Of a DNA stretch of 64,000 nucleotides, positions 8,607-15,187 are shown in pieces. A model generated the notes under the pieces. The model worked only from the letters and a program-made list of their open reading frames with translations. It was not told where the DNA came from and made no database searches. The position numbers and the translations under genes are program-made. Origin of the DNA: Paenibacillus sp. YN15 (GTDB lineage Bacteria > Bacillota > Bacilli > Paenibacillales > NBRC-103111); assembly GCF_003285005.1 (NCBI RefSeq), contig NZ_QMFA01000032.1, forward strand, positions 19,001-83,000, given 5' to 3'. The stretch's first letter is position 1, and every line of letters begins with the position of its first letter.

Positions 8607-9593
8607 ATGCCCCAAGGAAAGAAGGCCACCATCAAGGATGTGGCGAGAGAAGCGAAGGTCAGCATTTCTGTAGTATCGTATGTGCTGAACTCCTCCACGG
8701 AGAAATCCATCAGTCCCGCCACCAGGGACCGGGTGATGGAAGCGGCGAAGCGGCTTCAGTATGTGCCCAACAGAGCGGCCAGCGGAATGAGGCGGAAGCA
8801 CTCCATGGTGATCGGGGTGGTCTCGTACTGGGAACTGGACGTGCTGGTATTCACGGATATGATGAAGGGAATTACCCGCAAGTCCTCCGCTGCCAACTAC
8901 CGGATACTGTTCTGCCACCGGGAGAGCAAGCAGGATGATGTAAGCTATCTGCAATATTGCCAGGACGGCAGCATTGACGGTATTGTGTTTATCGCACCAT
9001 ATGAATCCCTGGGGTTGATTGATGAAGCCTTTCATATCCGGCAGATGAAGGAGGCCAAGGTTCCCTTTGTTGTCCTGAACGGAAGTACACATGAAGATGG
9101 GGTCAGCTACATCAATGTGGACTATTGCGGCTCTACCTATCTGGCCACCAGCTATCTCATTGGCAAGGGCCATAAGGACATTGCTTACGTTGCGCCTCTG
9201 GAGCTTCATTATACAGAATTGGAAAGAAGGCTGCAGGGCTATCAGGATGCCATGAGCAACAGCCGATTGCCGGTACGCTGCCATGATGTGAAGGAATTGC
9301 CGGACTGTCTGCATGGGTTGAAGGCTGTTGTCACCAACAAATCGGATACTGCCCACTCCGTTTTGCAGGCTGCCCACAAGCTGGGAATTGACGTCCCCCG
9401 TGAACTGGCTGTTATTGCTGCCAATACGGAGGCTTACTCCTCCTATTTGTTTCCGCCGCTCAGTACGGTGCGCATTCCGGCCGAACGGATGGGGGAGCTG
9501 GCGGTTGAGACCTTGCTGGAGCAGCTGACTGGAGCCGCGGAGCCGAAGCTGATCATGCCCCCCTGCGCCTTGGAAATCAGGCAAACATGCTAA
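8607..9593 (+). CDS. LacI-family transcription repressor
   Basis: A 328-residue regulator. The N-terminal helix-turn-helix reads ATIKDVAREAKVSISVVSYV (about residues 6-26), followed by the hinge helix region. A periplasmic-binding-protein-like effector domain fills the rest (about 60-328). ATG 8607 is preferred over ATG 8601 because GGGGGAGG ends 7 bases before it. Matching palindromes before this gene and before the RraA/SDR/uxuA genes (8564 and 9662) make these its likely targets. The effector is probably a sugar acid or uronate-derived metabolite; this is inferred from uxuA. Confidence 0.9.
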   Translation: MPQGKKATIKDVAREAKVSISVVSYVLNSSTEKSISPATRDRVMEAAKRLQYVPNRAASGMRRKHSMVIGVVSYWELDVLVFTDMMKGITRKSSAANYRILFCHRESKQDDVSYLQYCQDGSIDGIVFIAPYESLGLIDEAFHIRQMKEAKVPFVVLNGSTHEDGVSYINVDYCGSTYLATSYLIGKGHKDIAYVAPLELHYTELERRLQGYQDAMSNSRLPVRCHDVKELPDCLHGLKAVVTNKSDTAHSVLQAAHKLGIDVPRELAVIAANTEAYSSYLFPPLSTVRIPAERMGELAVETLLEQLTGAAEPKLIMPPCALEIRQTC

Positions 9594-9625
9594 TGAACCA
9601 TCATTTTGGAGTTATCAGACACGCC

Positions 9626-9652
9626 CTAATGAATATCATTAGCATTTTTTTT
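9626..9652 (+). terminator. Rho-independent terminator after the LacI gene
   Basis: CTAATGA (9626-9632) pairs with TCATTAG (9636-9642) and is followed by a run of eight T at 9645-9652. The stem is AT-rich, but the T-run is good. Confidence 0.6.
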
Positions 9653-9661
9653 ACCCATCGG

Positions 9662-9673
9662 AGAAACGTTTCT
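9662..9673 (+). promoter_or_regulatory. LacI-type operator before the RraA-like gene
   Basis: AGAAACGTTTCT repeats the core of the palindrome at 8564-8579. It sits 24 bases before the RraA-like start, where bound repressor would block initiation or elongation of the three-gene unit. Confidence 0.75.
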
Positions 9674-9697
9674 ACTAATTGATGAGGAGAGATGAAC

Positions 9698-10594
9698 ATG
9701 AGATTTAATGTGAAGGAAGAAATTATTGCGATTACGCCCCAATGGAAGGGCGAGCGGTTCCCGGACGGCAGACCCCGGGTGGAGGATAAATATTTAAAGG
9801 CTCTGGAGAATATGACCCTGGAAGAGGTGTGGAAGCCGATTTTCGTGAAAGGGTACGAAAATCAATTTGAAGGAGAATTAAAGACGCTTCACACCGGCAA
9901 GAAGCTGATTGGCCGAGCGGTGACCAGCGTTTTTGCGCCGACGCGGCCTGACCTGCACGAGACGTTCTTTGCAGCGGGAATGGCGGAAGGACGCAAGGGA
10001 AATTACAACCAATGGGTTATCGATACGCTGATCGAGGGCGACGTTGTGGTTGCGGATATGTACGACAAAATATATAAGGGAACCTTCATCGGGGGAAACC
10101 TGGCCACGGCAATTAAAGCCCGGACAAAAACGGGAGGAGCGGTAATATGGGGCGGTGTCCGGGACGTGGAGCAGATGGAGAAAATCGACACCCAGGTTTA
10201 TTACCGCGGCATAGACCCCACTCCCATCCGGGAGTTTGTCATGCTGGGCTTCAATACGCCTGTGCGCATCGGCAAGGCGGTATGTTTGCCGGGCGATGTG
10301 GTATTTGGCGCAGGAGGAGGAGTGCTCTTTATCCCCAGCCATCTGGTTCAGGAGGTGGTAGAAGGAGCGGCCAAGTCGCATATCAAGGACATCTTTGGCT
10401 TTGAGATGCTGACTGCCAACCGTTTCACTACCGCACAGATTGACCGCAATACATGGACGGAGGAAATGCTGGATATGCTCACTGCCTTTATCCGGGAAGA
10501 TGAGCGGGGCCAATCATTCCGCGATTTGGACTGGTCTTGTGAATATGAACTGGCCAGAACCGGTGATCCGAATGACACTCAGACTGCTCTGTAG
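9698..10594 (+). CDS. RraA-family protein, possible 2-keto-acid aldolase
   Basis: A 298-residue member of the RraA / HMG-aldolase fold family. The core motif GGNLATAIKARTKTGGAVIWGGVRD (here split around residues 132-156) includes the glycine-rich loop and the R-D pair that bind metal and the pyruvoyl group in aldolases of this fold. It is longer than RNase regulator RraA (about 160 residues), which argues for an enzyme. ATG 9698 is chosen because GAGGAGA ends 7 bases upstream; ATG 9692 is too close. It is first in a unit with an SDR and mannonate dehydratase behind a LacI-type operator. A non-phosphorylating cleavage of 2-keto-3-deoxy acid to pyruvate is a reasonable hypothesis, not shown. 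Confidence 0.8.
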   Translation: MRFNVKEEIIAITPQWKGERFPDGRPRVEDKYLKALENMTLEEVWKPIFVKGYENQFEGELKTLHTGKKLIGRAVTSVFAPTRPDLHETFFAAGMAEGRKGNYNQWVIDTLIEGDVVVADMYDKIYKGTFIGGNLATAIKARTKTGGAVIWGGVRDVEQMEKIDTQVYYRGIDPTPIREFVMLGFNTPVRIGKAVCLPGDVVFGAGGGVLFIPSHLVQEVVEGAAKSHIKDIFGFEMLTANRFTTAQIDRNTWTEEMLDMLTAFIREDERGQSFRDLDWSCEYELARTGDPNDTQTAL

Positions 10595-10648
10595 GAATTC
10601 GCGGACTAGGCGTCGACGGATTGCAATAAACGAAGGAGAGAAGGCCAA

Positions 10649-11401
10649 ATGACAGCATTAAGGAATGAACTGACTGGAAGAACAGCTCTGGTCACAGGAG
10701 GCAGCAGGGGAATTGGCAGGGCTATCGCTTTGGCTCTGGCCGAGGATGGGGCTGATGTGGCGGTGAATTACTTCGACCGGGATTTGGAGGCGGAGAGCGT
10801 CAAGTCGGCCATTGAAGCTATGGGCCGGGTATGTACGTTAATTAAATCCGATCTTTCCCGGTCTGATTGCGCGGAGGAGATGCTGAAGCGGGTTCCGGCG
10901 GCGGATATTCTGATCCTGAATGCCTCTATTCAGGTGCGCCGGTCATGGGAGCGCATTACCACAGAGGAGCTGGAGCGGCAGTTCAACTGCAATTTCCGCT
11001 CGGCGCTGCAGCTGCTTCAGGCCTATGCTCCTGGAATGCTGGAGAAAGGCTGGGGGCGGATCATCACCATCGGCAGCGTGCAGGAAGCAAAGCCCCATCC
11101 CGACATGTTGGCCTATTCCTGCTCCAAGGCGGCGCTTCGCCATATGGCCCTTTCCTTGGCCTCGCAGTTCGCTCCCAAAGGGGTTACGGTCAACTCTGTC
11201 GCACCCGGCGTTATTCTGACGGACCGGAACGTCGAAGCCCTCAGCGATCCAGATTATTATGAAGCTGCCTTAAGAAAAATTCCCGCCGGCTTCATGGGGG
11301 AGCCGGGGGATTGCGCCGCTCTTGTAAAGCTGCTGTGCGGAGAGAGCGGGCGCTATGTTACCGGTCAGAACTGGTTTGTCGATGGCGGTATGAGTCTGTG
11401 A
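10649..11401 (+). CDS. Short-chain dehydrogenase/reductase, possible mannonate/fructuronate oxidoreductase
   Basis: A 250-residue classical SDR. The cofactor motif is TGGSRGIG near residue 17, then LNAS near 90, the catalytic serine in TIGSVQ (about 141), YSCSK (about 154-158) and the C-terminal GQNWFVDGGMSL. It follows the RraA-like gene by 54 bases and precedes uxuA by 19, with GAAGGAGA before its ATG. Bacillus uses an SDR as its mannonate oxidoreductase (YjmF/UxuB), so that role fits the neighbour. Many SDRs share these motifs, so the substrate remains inferred. Confidence 0.85.
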   Translation: MTALRNELTGRTALVTGGSRGIGRAIALALAEDGADVAVNYFDRDLEAESVKSAIEAMGRVCTLIKSDLSRSDCAEEMLKRVPAADILILNASIQVRRSWERITTEELERQFNCNFRSALQLLQAYAPGMLEKGWGRIITIGSVQEAKPHPDMLAYSCSKAALRHMALSLASQFAPKGVTVNSVAPGVILTDRNVEALSDPDYYEAALRKIPAGFMGEPGDCAALVKLLCGESGRYVTGQNWFVDGGMSL

Positions 11402-11420
11402 GAAGGGGGAGAAACATGCC

Positions 11421-12374
11421 ATGATCATTACGGATTATTTGCGAAGCGATCCTGATCTGCAATGGGCCTATGCCCGGCAGATGGGGGTGGAGTATGCTGT
11501 CATTCGCCTGCCCGAGGACAAGGATTTTGATTGCACCAATGAAGCGCACTGGCAAGAAATATACCAGCGTTATGTGGACCATGGGCTGACTCCACTGGTG
11601 CTGGAGCCCATGCCCAATCATCTTCATGAACATATTAAAACGGGAGATGAACAGCGGGACGCCTGCATTCATCAGGTGATCCGGATGTTCCCTATCATGG
11701 ATCGGCTGGGCATCCGCACCATTTGCCTGAATTTCATGGCCCATATTGGATGGTACCGTTCCTCCAAGCAGCTTCAGGAGCGGGGAGGCGCTCTGGTAAC
11801 GGGCTTTCGTTTGAAGGACGTTCCGGCTGAGACCGCTCAAGTTATTTCCGAGGAGACTCTATGGGGTAATCTTTATTATTTCCTAAAGGCAGTCATTCCT
11901 GCAGCCGAGCAGTTCAACATCCGGCTGGCGCTCCACCCTGACGATCCCCCGGTTTCTCCCCTGGGCCGGGTATCGCGGATTTTAACCAGCCTCCAGTCTA
12001 TGCACAAGGCTGTGCATCTGGTGGAGAGCCCGCAATTGGGAGTAACCCTCTGCCAGGGTACCTTCAGAGCAATGGGGGAGGATCTGGAGCAGGTCATTTC
12101 CGTTTTTGCGGCGGAGAGGAAGCTGTTCTTCGTGCACTTCCGGGATATCGCCGGAGACAAAACCGATTTTCGGGAAACCTTCCACGATAACGGTCCCACA
12201 GATATGGCGCGTATGATCCGGCTGTACCGGGAGTTGGGCTGTTCTGTGCCCGTCCGGGTAGATCATGTGCCCACCATGGCCGGCGAGGATAATGCCAATC
12301 CGGGCTATGCCGCCCTTGGCCGGCTGTTTGCCATAGGTTATCTCAAGGGCTTGCTGGACGGCGTGCAGGTATAA
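11421..12374 (+). CDS. uxuA: Mannonate dehydratase
   Basis: Predicted to dehydrate D-mannonate to 2-keto-3-deoxy-D-gluconate. The segment IRLALHPDDPPVSPLGRVSRI (about residues 171-191) is the family signature with a metal-binding histidine, and VHFRDIAGDKTDFRETFHDNG (about 237-257) matches the second conserved block. At 317 residues it is shorter than the 350-395 usual in enteric and Bacillus enzymes, but both conserved blocks are intact. It is the last gene of the LacI-controlled unit. No kdgK or kdgA follows, so the fate of the product must lie elsewhere or with the RraA-like protein. Confidence 0.85.
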   Translation: MIITDYLRSDPDLQWAYARQMGVEYAVIRLPEDKDFDCTNEAHWQEIYQRYVDHGLTPLVLEPMPNHLHEHIKTGDEQRDACIHQVIRMFPIMDRLGIRTICLNFMAHIGWYRSSKQLQERGGALVTGFRLKDVPAETAQVISEETLWGNLYYFLKAVIPAAEQFNIRLALHPDDPPVSPLGRVSRILTSLQSMHKAVHLVESPQLGVTLCQGTFRAMGEDLEQVISVFAAERKLFFVHFRDIAGDKTDFRETFHDNGPTDMARMIRLYRELGCSVPVRVDHVPTMAGEDNANPGYAALGRLFAIGYLKGLLDGVQV

Positions 12375-12465
12375 GCCTCCGGCAATCTGGAGCGGATTGA
12401 TGGGCATACCGAGTGACCTTGGCAGCAAGACAGCATATAACACGAGAGGCAGGAAGCAATCCGAT

Positions 12466-12590
12466 CCAATATGACCTGGTGATTATCGGAGCAACAATAG
12501 CCGCTTGAGGGCTGGCGAAAACCGTACAGTTCGAACTTGAAAACTCCGATGGTCAACAAAACGGAAATGGCGGCGTATGAGTTTGCAAAA
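12466..12590 (+). pseudogene. Remnant of a copy of the 5848 Rossmann-like gene
   Basis: The DNA encodes YDLVIIGATIAA, then an in-frame TGA, then GLAKTVQFEL. After a one-base shift it continues LKTPMVNKTEMAAYEF. This matches the first 40 codons of the 5848 product (DLVIIGATAAALGLAKTVQ...VNKTEMVAYEF) at protein and base level. The rest is gone; a terminator follows at 12599. No FAD oxidoreductase remnant is visible beside it. Confidence 0.85.
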
Positions 12591-12598
12591 ATAAAAGA

Positions 12599-12637
12599 CT
12601 GGGCGGAAAAACGTCATGTTTTCCGTCCAGCTTTTTT
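12599..12637. terminator. Strong terminator between uxuA remnant region and AraC gene
   Basis: CTGGGCGGAAAA (12599-12610) pairs with TTTTCCGTCCAG (12619-12630) and is followed by CTTTTTTT. It would end plus-strand transcripts; the A-rich left side lets it also serve the convergent AraC gene. Confidence 0.8.
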
Positions 12638-12684
12638 TGTGTTTTGCTTTTGCAGAAATTTGGTTTCCCGAATGTATCCCATCC

Positions 12685-13494
12685 TTATATGCGGTAAAGC
12701 AGTCTGTATCGGGAAGGCGGCATGCCCACATGGTGCTTGAACACATTGCTGAAATAGTATTCATTGCTGTACCCGCACCGGCTTGCGACTTGGGCTAGAG
12801 TGGAAGTGGTATCCACTAATAATTCCTTCGCCTTTTCCAACCGGAGGAAGGTGATATATTCCACAGGGGTTTTACCCAATTCCGCCTTGAATCTTCTTAT
12901 GAATTGCGCATGGGTGAGACCCAGCTTACGGGACAATTCCTTTACGTTCAGCTTGTTGAAGGCGTTCAGGTGAATATACTCCAGCGCCTCCTCCAGGAGA
13001 GGGTCCTCTGCTGCAGCATTTGTGCGGCTGATAGACGAGTCGATTTCTGTGCAATACAAGAACCATATATCCCGAAGCAAATGGTTTTTCAGCTCCGATT
13101 GAAACGGCTCCGGATAGCTTGATGCTTTGCGCAACGACGTCAGTGTGGAGAGCATACGTTTATGATTGGAAATGTTTATTTTACCTGTAGGGATTTTGTT
13201 GCGCAGATCATTATGGCTTAAATTTGAAGGCAGCCAATGGCATCGTATAAAATGAAACGTCAACGGGACAACTGTTTTTCTTTTCAAGGTAGTGTCTGGC
13301 GGGCATATAATCATTTCACCGGGAGATACGGTGTCTGCAGCATCATTCATTTCATAACGGAATACGCCTTCCTCAGGAATGAAAATCGCCCAATCGGAAT
13401 AAATGTCCTCATCCAAAAAGAACTGGTTTTTCTTGCGGAAATAGGCATGGAGATGGAGAACGGGGACCAGATTCCATAAGTGCTGAATTTTCAC
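12685..13494 (-). CDS. AraC-family transcription regulator
   Basis: A 269-residue regulator with an N-terminal cupin-like domain (about 20-100) and a C-terminal AraC helix-turn-helix pair (about 165-262), seen in LNVKELSRKLGLTHAQFIRRF and CGYSNEYYFSNVFKHHVGMPP. GTG 13494 is preferred to TTG 13503 because GGAG lies 9 bases upstream of it. It diverges from the 13627 FAD oxidoreductase across a 132-base region with direct and inverted repeats, so it most likely controls that gene and itself. It could instead act on the composite promoters. Confidence 0.85.
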   Translation of the reverse strand: MKIQHLWNLVPVLHLHAYFRKKNQFFLDEDIYSDWAIFIPEEGVFRYEMNDAADTVSPGEMIICPPDTTLKRKTVVPLTFHFIRCHWLPSNLSHNDLRNKIPTGKINISNHKRMLSTLTSLRKASSYPEPFQSELKNHLLRDIWFLYCTEIDSSISRTNAAAEDPLLEEALEYIHLNAFNKLNVKELSRKLGLTHAQFIRRFKAELGKTPVEYITFLRLEKAKELLVDTTSTLAQVASRCGYSNEYYFSNVFKHHVGMPPSRYRLLYRI

Positions 13495-13516
13495 AAGAAT
13501 CAACTCCGTAATGAAA

Positions 13517-13599
13517 TTTACTATAAACTTTACTATAAAATACTACATTGGAAAAGCAAATTCACCATAGTACTGTTGAAATATATTATAAATACTATG
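13517..13599. promoter_or_regulatory. Divergent regulatory region with direct and inverted repeats
   Basis: TTTACTATAAA occurs at 13517-13527 and 13529-13539, 12 bases apart. CATAGTA (13566-13572) and TACTATG (13593-13599) form an inverted pair around an AT-rich stretch with plausible -10 boxes. The region separates the AraC gene from the FAD oxidoreductase and probably holds both promoters and the AraC sites. Confidence 0.5.
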
Positions 13600-13626
13600 A
13601 TCCCCATTGGGGGACGGAGGTAAACG

Positions 13627-14952
13627 ATGGTCAAAGATTGGATGAATGAAAATCTGAAGGTGCCGGTGTGCGGCAGCTATGATGTTGTTGTCGCAGGCGG
13701 AGGGCCCGCGGGTGTGTCGGCGGCAATTACTGCTGCAAGGGCAGGGGCAAGAACACTGTTATTGGAGGTGGCAGGCTGCCTTGGCGGTGTATGGACAGCG
13801 GGAATGCTTACGTGGCTGTTTGAATTTGACAAGGACGGCTTTACGAGAGAGCTTACGGCAGAGCTGGCAAAGCGAGGCGCCAAAATCGGGAATAACCAGG
13901 ACCGGTATTCCTATGATGTAGAAGAAATGAAGCTGCTGCTTGAAGAATTGTGCGCGGCAGCCGGTGTTGATATTCAACTGCACACACGGGTTGTCGCCGC
14001 TGTTAAAGAAGGGAAACGCCGTTTGAAGGGGGTTGTTACGGAGTCCAAGTCGGGCAGGCAGGTGTGGCTGGGCAAGGTCTTTATTGATGCCACAGGCGAT
14101 GGCGATTTGGGGTTTCTTTCAGGATGCGGGTTTGATTATGGCTACCACTCGCCACAGGAAACACAGCCCATGACGTTCATGTCTCTTGTTCAGGTGAATG
14201 ATCCGGAGGCTTTAAAAGCCTACATTTCTTTTTGGGGAGGAGACTGTGACCATCCCAAGCGTATCCGGGCATGGCAAGGGCTCCTGGCGGAAATCAGGCG
14301 TGCCGGAGTGGAGCCGTCTTACGGAAGACCAACCCTGTTTCAGGTGAAGGGCAGGCTGCTTGCGATCATGGTCAATCATGAATATGGGGTTTCACCAATG
14401 GATGCCATGCAGATAACGCAGGCAACGATTCGGGGAAGGGCGGAAGTGAACCGGATCGTAAAAGCCTTAGCTGGGTTAGGCGGGGATTGGGCGGGCATTC
14501 AACTGGTCGCCTCTGCAGAGCATATCGGCATCAGGGAAGGACGGCGCATCCATGGCAGGTATACGGTAACCTTGGATGACCTGCAGAAAGGAGCGCGGCA
14601 TGAAGATGCGGTCGTTCGTGTAACCTTCAATGTGGATGTGCATTCCTTCTCCAAAAAGCAAAACGATCAGGAAGCGGGACTTTCCCATAAGGGGGTTGCT
14701 ACACAGCCCTACGACATTCCATTCAGGGCACTGCTTGCAAAGGACGTGGATGGGCTGTTAATGGCAGGCCGCTGCATCAGTGGAGACTTTTTATCACATG
14801 CCAGCTACAGGGTTACGGGAAATGCTGTGATTATGGGACAAAGTGCGGGAGTAGCTGCAGCTTTGTCGGCCCAGGCGGGACTGGACCCTCATGAATTGCC
14901 GTGGGACAGGTGTAGAAGCTTCCTGGGGCAAATGGAACGAAATCCACTTTAG
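13627..14952 (+). CDS. FAD-dependent oxidoreductase
   Basis: A 441-residue FAD_oxidored-type protein. The nucleotide-binding start is SYDVVVAGGGPAGVSAAITA (residues about 18-37), then CLGGVWTAG. FIDATGDGDLG lies near 155-165, and the C-terminal FAD region is GLLMAGRCISGDFLSHASYR with GQSAGVAAALS (about 376-420). It has no signal peptide and lacks the HEAT tail of the 6558 protein. GGAGGT precedes ATG 13627. It stands alone opposite an AraC gene. Related proteins at 6558 and 42945 suggest a shared type of redox chemistry on sugars or their breakdown products, but the substrate is unknown. Confidence 0.82.
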   Translation: MVKDWMNENLKVPVCGSYDVVVAGGGPAGVSAAITAARAGARTLLLEVAGCLGGVWTAGMLTWLFEFDKDGFTRELTAELAKRGAKIGNNQDRYSYDVEEMKLLLEELCAAAGVDIQLHTRVVAAVKEGKRRLKGVVTESKSGRQVWLGKVFIDATGDGDLGFLSGCGFDYGYHSPQETQPMTFMSLVQVNDPEALKAYISFWGGDCDHPKRIRAWQGLLAEIRRAGVEPSYGRPTLFQVKGRLLAIMVNHEYGVSPMDAMQITQATIRGRAEVNRIVKALAGLGGDWAGIQLVASAEHIGIREGRRIHGRYTVTLDDLQKGARHEDAVVRVTFNVDVHSFSKKQNDQEAGLSHKGVATQPYDIPFRALLAKDVDGLLMAGRCISGDFLSHASYRVTGNAVIMGQSAGVAAALSAQAGLDPHELPWDRCRSFLGQMERNPL

Positions 14953-15003
14953 ATAAAAACTGTTTCATGAAAGGATGCCAAAAAGGGGAGCCCGTCCAAA
15001 CAT

Positions 15004-15079
15004 CCGTGAAAATTTAAGGTGGGTGTAGATATCTTTATGTACGGGCTTCCCTGAGAATTCTATAATGTAAGCGGTATCT
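15004..15079 (+). promoter_or_regulatory. Composite promoter B
   Basis: The second half-site is TGTAGATATCTTTAT, starting at 15024; the first half-site 20 bases upstream is weak (CCGTGAAAA at 15004). TATAAT is at 15061-15066, 37 bases from the second half-site start. A cre-like sequence (TGTAAGCGGTATCT, 15066-15079) matches 13 of 14 positions. Most of the activator region lies inside the loop of an inverted repeat (14986-14995 with 15041-15051). A leader of about 115 bases follows before the gene at 15188. Confidence 0.7.
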
Positions 15080-15187
15080 ATCGCAGAGAGGGGCGATTGT
15101 GTTGCAGAGGCCGGCAGAATGTACCGGTGACAGTCAGCAATTGAATTGGGGAGTTGAAATCCTGAAGCTGTGGAGGGAAGAGGCAGA

